Assembly: GCF_000213175.1 (NCBI RefSeq)
Contig: NW_009799179.1
Coordinates: 5,367,658 to 5,431,657 of the forward strand
Length of the DNA stretch: 64,000 bases
Direction: 5' to 3'
DNA from: Neurospora tetrasperma FGSC 2508
Lineage: Eukaryota > Ascomycota > Sordariomycetes > Sordariales > Sordariaceae
Shown here: positions 22,638 through 34,788 of the stretch, piece after piece
How positions within the stretch are numbered: the first letter of the stretch is position 1
Layout: each line of letters begins with the position of its first letter
Position numbers and translations under genes: made by a program
The notes under the pieces: generated by a model
What the model saw: the letters and a program-made list of their open reading frames with translations, nothing else
Databases searched by the model: none
Told to the model about the DNA's origin: nothing

Positions 22638-24317
22638 TGTGGTCAAGTGGGATTCCCGCACACATTGGGGAATGTGATACCATAACCTGAGGGCATTGCA
22701 ACACAGATTCGCACTGGAGGGCTTAGTGGGTTGTCGGCTTTTGAAATCTTACAGTATCTCCTTCGTGGGAGATCGTGGGCTTTTTGAGAGATAACTGCTT
22801 CTCTGCTGCGTGGCAGGGAAAGCAAGCGATACCTGAGGGCTTGAAGATGGTGGTGAGCTGGTAGCTCTTTGACAGCTCGTTCGTACATGGCACGTCACTT
22901 CTTTCTCTCAACAGGAAAGTGAGGACCTCTGCCGGTGGGCTTGTTGGCTGGTTCCATGACCCTTTCGCGGTCGTCTGCACTTTGGATTCGATGCATACCA
23001 GAAGATTGATGGGTTCCAAGTACTCTGTGGGCTCGTGGGCTCTTGTGGGCTTTAGCTGACAAAACGGAAGAACGGAGAAGACGAGGACCTGTACTTGCAC
23101 ATGCCACAAACATGTGTTCACACAGCCTTATCCAGTCTGTGCTTCGGGGGTGGTTCATCGTTTCCTGTTCTTTTCCGGATATCATTGTCATTGCTTCTTC
23201 CTGTGGGGTTTCTTAAAGAGGGCATCTAAAAGTTGGTTTGGGATTTTCCGGTACAATCACGGGGTCACCTGGGGGCACTTAAAATGGGTTACGGGTCTTT
23301 TCTTTTTCTCTTTTTTTTTCATATCAGCATTTGCCCTTCACGATACATTATCGATGGCGCAACGGTACAGAGTACGGGTGATCCTTCTAACGAACATTAC
23401 CCGGTAAGTAATCTGATACTCTTCCCCTGTTTCATATACCCAAGTCCCAACGGACTAGAAGTAGCAAGAAAGAAGTATTGTTCAGTAACTGCGATGTTCC
23501 AATGATGTGACTTGGCGTTATGTTGGTGATGTAGTATATTGAGACGTAGACTTGTGTATGACGATAGGATTTTCCAAATACTGCTCGTTCACAAATGCCT
23601 TGATCATTCGTTACGTGTTTCAACATGCTCACAGTTGACCGCGATAGCTCCCAAAGTGTCACGAAGCAAATCCCGAAAAAGTTGAATTCAATGAACTCGG
23701 TTCGTCTACAAGTCATCTCAATAGTCGATACATAAACAAGCCCAAACTAAAGCCAAAGTCACGCAACACCGAGGGGGAAAAAAAGCACCTAGACCTGCGA
23801 CCAAATCGGGTAACCAAAAGAACAAGACCAAATCCGAGTCCCGAAGAAAGAAACAACCAAGATGGGAAGAGAATAACAAGAAAATAGCAGATTAAGAAGG
23901 TTGATGATGCGTGTATGCGTATGGCTGTCCCTATGTCGCCACATATTGGAGGTAAATGTTCTGCATACCATCGTTCTCTCCTATCTTTGCAGCATTTGTT
24001 GGGGAATATTTCCTTCTACGTCGTCCATCGACTTGGATTCTTTCCGTGAAAGACCTATTTGGCCCAGTGGTACTATCGGTATGATAAATGACGAGAGTTA
24101 ATTCCCGCCGTAGCCGTAGCCGTAGTTGGTAGCAGCCAGTTGCCGTCATCGTTAGTGCTTTAGTGGATGATATTCATGGAGCTCGTGTTGTACAAGAGCA
24201 TGTTGGCTGGCTGGCTGACCAGGAGTTCTGTTCTCCCTCCTTTTTTCTTTCTTTCATCTTTGAGGCCGATCGATAGACAGACATGCCGCTCGTCAAAGTC
24301 GTAATGCGTTGCGTCGT
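22638..24317. other. convergent intergenic region, no gene seen
   Basis: About 1.7 kb between nucleolin and the AIM/LIR-motif membrane protein. Only short, unbiased ORFs; contains 3' UTRs. A T-rich tract occurs near 23,295-23,325. Confidence 0.4.
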
Positions 24318-25700
24318 TCAAGCAACGACACTCCTCCCAACCGAGCCCCACCTAAACCTCTTCAGCGTTCCGCTCGTCGTAGACCGCACAAACTCCTGGC
24401 CGCAGCTCGAAGAAGCGTTCGAGGCCGCTGATCCTGCAGAGGCCAGGCTTAGAGCGCTACTGCTTTCTTGTCGGCCGACTTCCCGTCCGATGACGTAGCC
24501 GGCGCCGAACCCGACGACTGACACGAGAACTACCACGCCGGCGCTTACCACCCATGTCAACATGGTCGGGCTTAGGAAGAAGGGGGAGGCGACATCGTTA
24601 TCTGACACAACCCCCGCTGGCGAGGGTGAGTTTGCCCTCCTCTTCTTCGCGGTACGCGCTAGTTTCGAGGCAGGGTTTGCTCCCCGCTTGGTCCGTTCGG
24701 TTGTGGCAAGACCTTGTTGATGTTGCTGCTGTTGCTGTTCCCGGCCAGAGCTGGCGGATCGCGGAGCGCTTGGTGCACTGGAGTTGGAGGCGGTCCTTGC
24801 TGGTTGTCGTGTCTTGGCCTGGTTGAGCGGCAGTCCTATTCCGGAAGGACCTTCGGCCATGAGTTCAGACTCTGGCACAAGGCGGAACTCCATTGGCTGG
24901 GAACTGGGCATTACGCCGGTACCAGCAGGACCTGGGCTTGCCTCTTCCCCCTTGGGAAGGCCACGGGCGGCAGCGGCACATGACAAGAGGGTGGTGAGGG
25001 AAGCACGAAGCGCGGCGTCGTTGTCGGCTTGCAGAGCTGGGGACAGAAAGTTGTGCGATGCACGATGCGACCGGGTTTGCGAACGGGTTGGCATGGATGG
25101 CCGGGATTGCGCGGGATGATATGGGTGGGATGGACTTGCGGATTGGTGGCGTTGCATCATGTAGGATGGTGGATGAGAGAAGGCGTTCGGCTGCGGCCTA
25201 AAGGCACCCCGGGCCGTGTTGGTTGGCCGGCCGAGAGCAGTCGCATTCTCATCATCATCCGAGTCGTCCTCCGAGTCTACTGGTAGGCCGCTTCGGAAAG
25301 CAGTCTGTTGACGGGGCAAGCTGGCTGCTGGATGAACGCCTTCCGTCGAGCTAGTCATGACTCTGTCCTCCTCGCTCTCAGTTTCATCGTATTCATCCTG
25401 GCTGCTCGTCCCGGCAGGGGGATTCGGTTGGCTGACGATGAAAGAAGCAGGCATTGGTGCTTGCTGTTGGGATCGTCTCCGTCTTCGAGGGTATGAGTTG
25501 TTGCCGACCCGGAGGCCCGTAGTTACAATCTCATCTCCTATCGACGACAACGAGGATGACGATGGTTGCGATGCGATCTCAACCCAGGAATCTAGTGATG
25601 TGAGCGCGTGTTGTCGTAGGTTACAGGAGATATTGAGGGCCAACTCACCATCGTTACGACGGCCATCCACCGGCCGTCGTTGAGGATCGGGGGATGCCAT
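24318..25700 (-). CDS. single-span membrane protein with N-terminal AIM/LIR-like motif, unknown function
   Basis: Two exons, 25700-25649 and 25591-24318, intron 57 nt (donor GTGAGT, acceptor ACTAG), give 441 residues. The splice creates RRNDDSWVEIASQPSSSSLSS: W20-V21-E22-I23 preceded by D17 D18 fits the Atg8-interacting motif W-x-x-I/L/V with upstream acids. Residues 24-355 are disordered, rich in Ser, Pro, Gln, with an acidic block (DSEDDSDDDENA) and a basic block (KLARTAKKRRA). One hydrophobic span at about 362-386 (LTWVVSAGVVVLVSVVGF) runs into GAGYVIGREVGRQ, a glycine-spaced pattern, and about 49 residues follow. I recognise no named domain. The AIM and the anchor together suggest an organelle-membrane adaptor, possibly for selective autophagy; this is inference. 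An upstream Met at 25724 is possible. Confidence 0.8.
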   Translation of the reverse strand: MASPDPQRRPVDGRRNDGELALNISCNLRQHALTSLDSWVEIASQPSSSSLSSIGDEIVTTGLRVGNNSYPRRRRRSQQQAPMPASFIVSQPNPPAGTSSQDEYDETESEEDRVMTSSTEGVHPAASLPRQQTAFRSGLPVDSEDDSDDDENATALGRPTNTARGAFRPQPNAFSHPPSYMMQRHQSASPSHPYHPAQSRPSMPTRSQTRSHRASHNFLSPALQADNDAALRASLTTLLSCAAAARGLPKGEEASPGPAGTGVMPSSQPMEFRLVPESELMAEGPSGIGLPLNQAKTRQPARTASNSSAPSAPRSASSGREQQQQQHQQGLATTERTKRGANPASKLARTAKKRRANSPSPAGVVSDNDVASPFFLSPTMLTWVVSAGVVVLVSVVGFGAGYVIGREVGRQESSSALSLASAGSAASNASSSCGQEFVRSTTSGTLKRFRWGSVGRSVVA

Positions 25701-28700
25701 GGTAAGACTCCGGAGGCAGGACACGTAGACGGGTTTGGTACCGTGAACGTCAGCACGGCAAAGTCCACTCGCGCAATGCTCACCGACAAGGTGAACTTGC
25801 TTAAACCAGTCCCCGGAAGACGTCCTAGGGGAACCAACAACTCCCGCGTCTGGACGCGGGAAAGCACAGGAATGAACGCGGTTTCGTTAACAGGGGACGA
25901 GGAATGATGTTGGCAATCTGGAAAGAAGAGAAGCCCAGTCACGGAGCAAGTACGGAGGGTGGTGGTACTATCAAAGCGGACGGCCGAAGGGACCTCGTGA
26001 ATAGTTACGTATTAGGTATCTGTGGAACTGCATCTAATGGAAGTCAAGCAAAGAGGCACACCAAAAAGAATGAATCTTGGAGCCAGATACCCAGGGAAAG
26101 AATCGATTGCCCGTGGGATGGTATCGGCTGTTGGGAACGGAGGCTTTGTTGGGGTTTTCTTTGAGCACGCGAAGCCGCCTTTGGGGGATCGATGCGTGCG
26201 AACAGGGAAAGGTGTGTTTGGGAGGCGTGGTCTTGGTGTAAATGGGGGAAGTGGAAGCATGCCGTGCCAAGGTGAGGTAGGTGGTCTGAGCGGGCAAACA
26301 CTTGAGAGAGAGAGAGGGGGGAGGGAAGGGCACCTGGGCAGCCTGGGCTGTGGTCTGGTGGGCGCTGAGCCATGGATGTTTTAGCGGCGGAGAGCGTGAT
26401 CCATCCTCCGGAGACCTGTCAGTTGCAACTGGACCTTCAAGCGTGCAAGTCGAGGGCCGTCCCTACTTCTGATTGGCTTTGCATGCTGATCTGGGGATGG
26501 TCGCCTGCCCATCGTCAACCCCAAATGACGTGCTTATCTGGTCGAGCCTGGCTTCAATGGACGAACTTCCACTTGTCATGGATAAGAATCGATAAGACCC
26601 AAAAGCTTCCACCAAGTCACTAGAGTTACCAAACGTCACTACATCCGGCCGACAAACCTCAAGACCTTTTCCTCATGTGTTCAGTTCATGCTCGCCATCT
26701 TATCTTTCTCGGCGTTCGGGGCGCTTGCAACTAAAGTAGGTAGTTCGTCTCTTCAAAGAGATCTCGAGCCTCACCACTGTTGTCTACCCACTTCGACAAT
26801 CACGGTTCTGTGATGTAGCGATATGATGTACCTATGGCGTAAGTCGGCTCTTCGAATGTTTGAGCAGGAATGCAGTACTATAGTGTAGGAATGCCAAAAC
26901 CTGTCTGAGCGAGTACTTTTCCATGCTCCCCTTATCCTGCCGCCGGGCAATCTCGCCGTGCGTCCGATATGATGAAAGTCTCGCTGGGCAACTTTGATGT
27001 TCGTCCCATACACTGTAAAAGACTGTTTGGTCGGCGAGCGGTCGAAAGGTAAGCCGAATACCTCACGGTCTAATATATACACACCTTCAGGATATTCTTG
27101 CACGAATCCATGTGTGTTTATTGCACCTGTGGAACGAAATCCGAGACATGTTGAGAGTCAAACCATTCGTTCCTTACAGACCCTGGCCGACGTATTTTCG
27201 GCTTGTTACAAGTCACAGTTCTGCAACGGCCTTTCCTAGTCAAAGCGAGTGGTATTGGATTGGACATGTTCTGTTGATTCTTACGATGATATGGCCGGGA
27301 GTGCTGACTGCGACACAACCAGAATCTTCAACTTCGCCTGCGTGTCGGTACAGTATCCTGACAACTACGGTCGGTCACTTCCATCTCGCACGCTTTTATT
27401 TGACCCTTCAAGCTCGGTTCCATCTTTCCTAGCTTGAGCAGTTGCTTGGGTATCTACTAGTTCCCTACAGAGTATTTCATGGTCCTTTTTCTCTTGTCAA
27501 GCTCAGCCTTTCTGTCCAACTCACGGCGCTGCTTCCGAGTAGAGTTCCTTACTGGATGCACGGAAGCAATCATCGTTCCGCTCCAGTGCCGGTGTAACCA
27601 TTTCAAGCGAATGCGAAACACTGGTTCATTGACCCAAGTACCCGTTCTCGAGCCGTTCTCCCGTCTTCCGTCCCGTTGTGCGGTTCCTACCTGGTTGCCA
27701 CATGACCGTTCGAGCATAATTCACCCATTACACACCCATTCCGTTCATTGACCGCTGGAGCACGACGTCTCATCCACCTCCACAGCCATGTCTGGTCACC
27801 CCCTTCGACGCCGTACAGAAGAGGATACTCCAACCATATAACAACACCTACCTCCTATATACGGTTATTCAAATGAGCTAAGCTTACCCCACGCTCTATG
27901 CAGCTATGTCACTAACTGCCACTCAAGGCGCGTCATTGAACCTGCCAACGGTATCTCCTTCAAGCCGGCTCTGACGTGGCAATCGTTTCCGATCTCCTGC
28001 TCTGAATGGGGAATGCCCTGTCCTCGCTTCTCAAGTCTGCAATAACCCGAATAGCGGCGACGAGAACGGAGATTGTATAAGACTGGGTCACGACCAGCCT
28101 CAAGTATGTCAGCACTCTGATCGCATTGGAAGTGGTACGAGAGGGCCTCATAACCGGCAGCTTTGAACGACCACTCCCCGTTCGGCAGTTATCGCCAAGA
28201 TTGACGATGTGGAGGATTTGCCAACAGCCCAGAGGCCGGCACTAAGGGCGCCTTCGACTGCCCTTCTCAACCGCTCTCCTTTGGTTGGTGAAGCACTGTT
28301 GATGACTTGAGTGGGACCATTTCGCAAGGCTCACATTGTCCACCAGATGGTCGTCAAAAGAGACATCCTTCATGCACAAAGTGCTTCGAACACTACACGG
28401 TTAAAAGCGGGACTCGTGTGGTTCCGCAAATAAGGCGAGACAAATCAGTGTTAGATGACATTGGACTACGCGTTGGACTTTTGGGTCCATGGTTCCCTTT
28501 TTCGGAATTCAACAAGTTAACAGGTTCACAAGGGCTCTGGTTGACGCTCAGACCATATCAGGGCTGCCATATCTCGAGGTATGCATTTCCGAATCCACAC
28601 ACATAACCTCTTTTACGCAGATGGCACTCGCCCTTCCACGAATCCGAACTCACCACTCAACTGTTTCATATCGTCCTCTCTTCTGGTGCCACGTCTACGA

Positions 28701-29298
28701 TCTACTAATCCATTTCATGCCCCTGATGTTTGCGGCTCTGTGATTTCAGCGACCCTCTCAGAGATAGGCAACTGTATGCAGGACAACTTGCACAACATAA
28801 TATTCGAGAATCGAAAGACTGTCGGGTCTGTTTTCATTCGCTCTCTAGTGCGGAGCGACGATCCAAGCTTGGGTAGGAATGCTTCTCCTGCTTCCCCTGC
28901 AACTAGCACATACCGTTGTATGGTGCGGGCAGAACCAAGATTCTGGACACCCTCCACATACCCACTGAGACGTTACGTACATGCAGAGATGAGGAGAAAA
29001 AGAAGCGTGGCCGGGGAACGGGGGAACGCAAACTCCCCGAGTAGTGTATGGAGATTGAGGCTCTGCGAGAGACGCTGTCAGAGCATCGTTCGAACCACCG
29101 CGATCCTTAGGATGGTCTAGAGATGCCGTCCGGAGCATAGTATGACTGCCGATAACCGGACAACAAGTGATGCATCGGTACACCTACAAGCAGTTGGTAT
29201 GGCAATTAGGGATGAACTGCTCTCATGATTAAGCTCGGGAACCCCGCTTGGTGAGGATGTGTACGTACTTGAGGCTCAAAATGGAGGATCTCTAGAAG
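25701..29298. other. 3.6-kb region with no supported gene
   Basis: Contains several open frames up to 179 codons (28581-29120, +) but none shows a known domain, codon bias or clear splice structure. The left part (25,701-26,400) is the upstream region of the preceding gene. The rest could contain a non-coding transcript or decayed gene; nothing in the sequence decides this. Confidence 0.35.
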
Positions 29299-29306
29299 TA
29301 TAAATA
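29299..29306 (+). promoter_or_regulatory. TATA box candidate for small gene
   Basis: Perfect TATAAATA 129 bp upstream of an ATG in a good context (AATCACCATG). Few other genes in the window show so clear a TATA box, so it may mark a regulated gene. Confidence 0.45.
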
Positions 29307-29434
29307 TCAGTACGCTTGCATGAGGAGGTGAATCAATGACTAGTCACACCGACATCGACCTTCAGAATCATCTCTGATACATCTGAGAATCACTTGCTAT
29401 CGAGAAGTCAAGAAACAAAAAAGACAAAATCACC

Positions 29435-29760
29435 ATGAGCCAGTCAACCCATCATGAATCAACCTCAAACCATGAGAACACTCTTGAAAACACCCCTCCT
29501 ACCGCGCCCCCTCCCCCTAGAGATGGAGACGATGATCCGCAGGAAGACGACCCCTTCTACGATGATCCGAAGGTATGAAAAGACTACCATCGTCAGTCCC
29601 AGGCCATAGAGCAAGCCTGGACCGAAAACCATATTCTCATTAACAAGGACAGTGACACTCCCATCCCTCTCCCCAGCCACGGGGGCGCCGGTGGTGTGGA
29701 CTCTACAATTTCTATGGGAATGTCAGGATCGTGACAGTTGACAGCGAGCATGATCTTTAG
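29435..29760 (+). CDS. doubtful small gene: acidic/proline-rich peptide, intron or in-frame TGA
   Basis: ATG 29435 in CACCATG context follows a TATA box. The first 46 codons give a hydrophilic peptide (MSQSTHHES..., a PPPP run, then DGDDDPQEDDPFYDDPK). GTATGA follows at 29573. Model 1: a 104-nt intron 29573-29676 with a pyrimidine-rich acceptor (CTCTCCCCAG), adding 27 residues (PRGRRWCGLYNFYGN...) to a TAG at 29758, 73 residues in all. Model 2: no splicing; TGA 29576-29578 stops after 47 residues, but the same frame stays open for 51 more codons to TGA 29732 and reads protein-like (SQAIEQAWTENHILINKD). No homologue recognised. The annotated span is model 1. Confidence 0.4.
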
Positions 29761-31146
29761 TGAGCCACTCTCTTGCTCTTTTCTCATTAACCCATATCAA
29801 TATTGAACCCTTTCCAATATTATCCCAATCTCAAGACAAGACAAGAGAACTAACGAAGAGCGAACGGCCTCCATAGATACACACGCACGAACGCACTACG
29901 CCTGACGACAGACACCACACACACCATGAGGACACTCCCATTTTACTTTCTTCGAAGGAGGAGGAAATACTTACGTTGGGAGGAATAAATATCATCTTGC
30001 TATACCCTGTTTTTTTTTGGTTTTTTTTCCATTGTTGTTTTTCCGTGATGAAGGTCCCCTCTCTCTCCCCCTGATTGACCATCTTTCTGCTTTCACTGTC
30101 TTCTGGTTCCTATCGGCAACATTTCTTCTTTGACCTGTTAAACTTTTTTTTTCTTTTTTTCTTTTTTTTTTTTTCCTCTTCTCCTCTTGCTCCACCCGGA
30201 TTCCATGTTTTCTACTCTTGCAGTTCCGTTCAGTCCGATTCAGTTTCGTTTGGCTTACTTGAGAGCCGCTTGGCTTACTTAAGAGCCGCTTGTTATCATG
30301 TACTTACTTACTTACTTAGCTATTTTGCAAATGCTTTTTATCCTGCGCTATCACATGCATACCTAGCTACATAGGTATCTACCTACCCACACAAGAACAC
30401 CTACCCGCTATTAGTAACAGTGCTACGGACCACGTTATGTATATGTATGTATGTGTACACCTACCTAGGTACCTAGGTACACAAGGCCCCAATCTTGATA
30501 TGGTGCGATGGCAGTGATAAAAAGTCACTGTCAGAAGTCATGTGTAGTGCTTTAGTGAAATATCTGCCTTGTGTCCGTCCAGCTCGGTTGGTTCCTAGTA
30601 TGAGTCCGCCATGTTCATCATGGGAACTGAACTCGGTTGTTTAGATTGTCCAACTTTCCTCTCGGAACTAGAGCTTCGTATCAGTGGCATCTCAATAGAG
30701 AGAGAGAACGAGGAGTGACTTTTCGTCTATTTGTTTTTTCTTCAAAGGGAAAGTAAAAGAGGAAAAAAAAAGGGGGGGGGGGGAAAAGGAAAAAAGGAGA
30801 AAAGCGCAGACATCAACAAGGCACAAGGCAAATCACTTGTCAAATAGGTCGCGATTCGGTTGTTCAAATGTATCTGCCGCCAGCAAGGCTAGCAGGTATG
30901 ATATATTATACTATATGCAAGAAGGTATAAGAAGGATGCAAGCTAGTGTCTGCGCAAGACGATGCCACCACGAAAAACTGCCAAGTAGCATCTGCGCAAT
31001 AAAAACAAACTTGACCGCCTTGCGATAATGTCACCTTTGACGTCCCTCCTTTTTCCCAACTCCCGTCCTACGCATTGTCACTCCTACTACTCGCCTAGTC
31101 CCTCAACAATCATCCATACCCCACCCAATCTCCTCTAAGTATCCCA
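29761..31146. other. intergenic region with homopolymer and short repeat tracts
   Basis: About 1.4 kb without a gene. It holds a T/C tract (about 30,140-30,185), ACTT repeats (about 30,302-30,318), CCTAGGTA palindromic repeats (about 30,465-30,482) and an A-run followed by a G-run (about 30,760-30,785). Confidence 0.5.
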
Positions 31147-32570
31147 TTACAAGGCGCTCAAATCCAACGGCACACTGCTTCCCCTGCCAGCGCGATACTT
31201 CCTTGGCCCGCCAATGAACTCCCTGGGTTTCGGAAAGGTATCCTCGCTCGCAAACTTCCACCTGGGATCCTGGACGATGTATCTCGCACTGCCACCACCC
31301 GAATGCACTGGACTTGGAGACTTGTTTCCGCCTGTACCATTCGGTGTAAGGATGAAGTTGCTAGGATCGAGCATGGACTTGATGCCGGAGCCTGATCGTG
31401 CCGATCTCGTCGAGGGCGAATGGGAGAGTGGAGGAGGAGCTGGGGCCGAGGATGGCGGCGGCGGAGGAGGAGGTGCGGGAGCCGAATGGGAAGGGCTTGA
31501 TGCTGTTGAGCGAGGAGGAGCGCTGGGCGGAGGTGGAGGAGGGGGTGCTGCTGGCGAAGAGGCGCTGCTCGCAGCACGGATGGCGGCTTGGACGGCAATA
31601 TTCTGGGAAAGATTGCTGGTCGACGAGGACGGCGGCGGCGGTGGAGGGGGCTGCGAACGTGATGGAGCCGGTGGTGGTCGCGGGGCGGCTGTTGGAGGCG
31701 GCGGGGGAGGTGCTGGAGGAAGAGACGGGGCGGCAGATGAAGGCGGAGGAGGAGCAAATGAGGGTGGTGGAGGTGGCGCTGAAGGAGGTGCCGAAGAGTG
31801 GATAGCCGCGGAAGGCTTGCGGGAGCCTGGAGGAGGAGGCGGTTTCTTGCCCACTGGCGGCGGAGGCGGCTTCGATGATGCCCCATTCGCAGTCTTTTTG
31901 AGGTTGGGCATGGATGGGTGGAAAGTAGGAGCTGATGGCCGTCCAGGAATTGTCGGGGCTGCGCCGGGAGGCGGGCGGGGGGCCGAGACCGTTGGTGGTT
32001 TCGGTGCTGATTTGGATGTTGTTTCCGGGTCGGAAAGATATGATGCATCCCGGTTGGCGCCCGTGTCTACACCACCACCCGTCTTCCGTAGCTTTGGCAT
32101 GCCTCCGGCGAAAAGGCCTCCAAGCTGCGGTGCAGCCTCCATGCCTGTTGATCCACCTTGATTCCGGTCGGCTACATCGCTATCGCTACGGGCTCGATTT
32201 CCGGGTACTGGAGGCGCAAGACCTCCGGGAGCCTTGGGAAGGCCAGGAACAGGGGGAGCCCCCCCCTAATGGAGACGGACCTGGTCCGCTGCCTGATGTT
32301 GGGGCGATGATGGGTGCTGATCGATCGTTGGTCACTGCTTTCTTGAGCGCCTTGCCCTTGGTGATATCTGTGAGCAGAGCACCCTGTGAACTAGTCAGTA
32401 CATCTCTCATGATGCGGGCTCGTGAGACCGAAGGTGTTCTTTTGGCGCACCCTATTAGGAAGACCGGCAGGTGGTCGGCCTGGAAGTGCTCCAGGGGGAG
32501 GTGGCGGCGGCGGCGGAGGTCCCCCCATACCCGGAGGCGGCGGAGGGGGAGGAGGTGGTGGAGGTGGCAT
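31147..32570 (-). CDS. vrp1: verprolin / WASP-interacting protein (WIP) homologue, frameshifted as given
   Basis: Two exons, 32570-32451 and 32383-31147 (intron 67 nt, weak donor GTGCGC, branch TACTGAC). The N-terminus is poly-Pro (profilin/SH3 ligand). The splice joins PNR to GALLTDITKGKALKKAVTND, the actin-binding WH2 domain (about residues 39-65). Long Pro-rich blocks with PPPPP and APPPPPPP follow, then a C-terminal WASP-binding-like end, IVQDPRWKFASEDTFPKPREF. Verprolins link WASP to actin at endocytic sites. The two halves are in different frames: a run of eight G (plus-strand C 32259-32266) has one base too many, and with seven the protein would be 451 residues. The unshifted frame ends at a stop near 32186. 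Sequence error or a real lesion cannot be told apart here. Splicing that avoids it would delete conserved WH2 residues. Confidence 0.88.
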
Positions 32571-34197
32571 TGCGTATTCTTTTTGTGTTGGCGATACGAG
32601 GGTTGAAGTGGAAGTCGATTGAAAAGTGTCAGGAAGTGAGAGACTTTGACGCTCAGCTTGTTGCCTTAGTTGTAGTTGCGGGTCGAACCGAAATTACCGG
32701 TCGATTGGACGTCTGCAGTGTCTGAAACGGGACAGTGCCACAAGTGTACTTATTTCGAGCTTGGTACGGGGGTTCCGGCGCTGGAGCACTGGCAATCGTG
32801 TGTAGTGCGGTGGTTAGGTGTTGAAGACGGGACGAGATCAGGTCGGGTACGTATAAGTCAAAGCACGTGCCAGAGTAGGCGAGCGTTGGATTGTTCCTTT
32901 GTGAGATGAAATGTCGAAGTTCAGTGGTTGTCTCCATATCCCAGTGGAAGTGGAAGTGGAAGCAGGCTGCGTCACTGCACTCCTTTCGAGGGCGCTGGCC
33001 GGCGGTTGCCTGTGGGTCAGTGCGCTACAGCGGGGTTCCTTGGATGCCAAGCCTGCCCTGCAGCATGAGACCTGACTGAAGCTTAGGGGCAGTTTCCACT
33101 CTGCATAAATCTGAGGCTCAGCCACCTGGGGCTCAGACACCAGCCCCATGATGGAGTTATCCATCACATTGTCCTCTGAATCCAGTCAGGACCTTGAACT
33201 TTCCCTTCACTTGGATTTATTTTCTCATCGCCCGCCCTCCAATATTCTTGAGCCAAAGCGTCACTCAATCCTCTCAACCATGGCTGTCAAAGAAGGAGGG
33301 AATAAGAAGGACTGACACAGCTGCCCGTGCTTCCTCGTTGTCTTTTCATCTGGATACCTAAGTACCTAGTCAACCAGTCACCACAACCTCAAAACTGATT
33401 CTCTGGCAGCTTCGCGCACCTCAAAAAGAGCGACGGTACGAGACAAAACGCTTGCTCTGGGCTGCTGGCTGAAACAAAGATTGAACAGTAAACACAGCGC
33501 CTCCAATCGAGGTCAAAGAGTCCCTCCCAAAGTGATGAGCTCTTGAACTAAGCTTTCTAGAAGCCGTCCTGGGAGTAGATCTTACGTAAAGACCTTAAAC
33601 GTCAAAGATACTACTATATCGGCTTTGCACTCCCAGTCTTACGGACGTGTTGTGTGACATGCTGGCTACGGGCATCTCCTCCTTAGTTGCATGTGTCCAT
33701 CAGCACCGCTACCTTGCTGGCCAAGACCGACCCAGATGAACCGTCCTGTCTAGGTTTTGGGTAGGATTTCGGCTACTCGTTTAAGCTAGCGTATAACACC
33801 GTGGCACAGAGACCAAGAGGCCAAGAGCACACCCTATGCACCGATCTGCAGCATCAGGTCTAGCTCTGCCAGCTCTTTTTTGACCACAGCACAAACCAGA
33901 GAGCCAGACACTCCGGCCTCACGTCCTCAACTCCAATCACCACCTTTTCTTGACCCCTTTTCCCAATCCCGCCGTCTGCGTGCTCGTTTGCCCCTGCGCC
34001 TCCAGATCTCCCAGGCACTCTCTGGGCTCTCCACACCGCACGCGCCTATCCTCCACCTGCTCTCCGTTGGTGACTCGGGGCAGTGGATATCCCCGACTTT
34101 CCCCACCAACTCTCCCCACGGGGTCGGGCGGGTCCCATCTTGACTTGACGACGGTAACCCGGTGTGTCTACTTCACCAGGTCTTCAGTTCGCCTATC
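32571..34197. promoter_or_regulatory. intergenic region between divergent verprolin and mitochondrial protein genes
   Basis: 1.6 kb holding both promoters. Just before the right-hand ATG there is an intron-like stretch in the 5' UTR (GTAACCC at about 34,154, with CACCAG at about 34,173-34,179). No other feature is supported. Confidence 0.4.
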
Positions 34198-34788
34198 ATG
34201 CTTCTCCGTCCTCACAACCTCAGGGCCACCACGGTCAACCTCACCACCGCCACTACCGGGCGGCAGAGTCGTCAGACCTGCGGCCTTATCTACTCCCGTC
34301 AGCAACATGCCCGACCGGCGTTTGCGCCCGTGTCTGCGCCGTTTGCCAAGCGCTCCCTGGTGACACTGAGTGCCGGCACACAGCTGGCCAAGCTCACCCA
34401 AGAGGGCTCAGCCGTGTCGATCGCTGCTATCCGTATGCTGAGTACCACTAGCTCCCTTTCAAAGGTGAAACGGGTGCCGTCTCCATTGCAATCCGCCCAG
34501 AAAAAGAGTCCCAAGGCATCCCAGTCGCAGAATCAGCCATCGTCTTCGTCGCCGTCATCGCCTTCTGCATCTGCTTCCAAATTCACGTCCCCGCAGAAAC
34601 TACCGAAAGCCCAGCAGCCGCCAGCCACCGAGACCGCACCCCTTCAAGCCCAGGGGCAGCATGCCACTCCGGATCCTGACCGTGTCACCAAGGAGTTTCT
34701 GGCCAAGCAAGGTATTCCGTCAGAGCACATGACCCTCACCGCTCTGCGCGCCTTGGTCCAACCAACCGTCCCGTCAGCGGCTTCTGCC

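Noticed and set aside
28581-29120. 179-codon plus-strand frame
   Set aside because: No domain, no codon bias, no good start context; kept only as part of the unexplained gap.
31214-32161. 315-codon Gly-rich plus-strand frame opposite verprolin
   Set aside because: Complement of proline codons reads as glycine; verprolin on minus has clear domains.
34162-34197. Upstream start of the mitochondrial protein at 34162
   Set aside because: That codon is GTG; the first ATG is 34198 and its N-terminus is a good targeting sequence.
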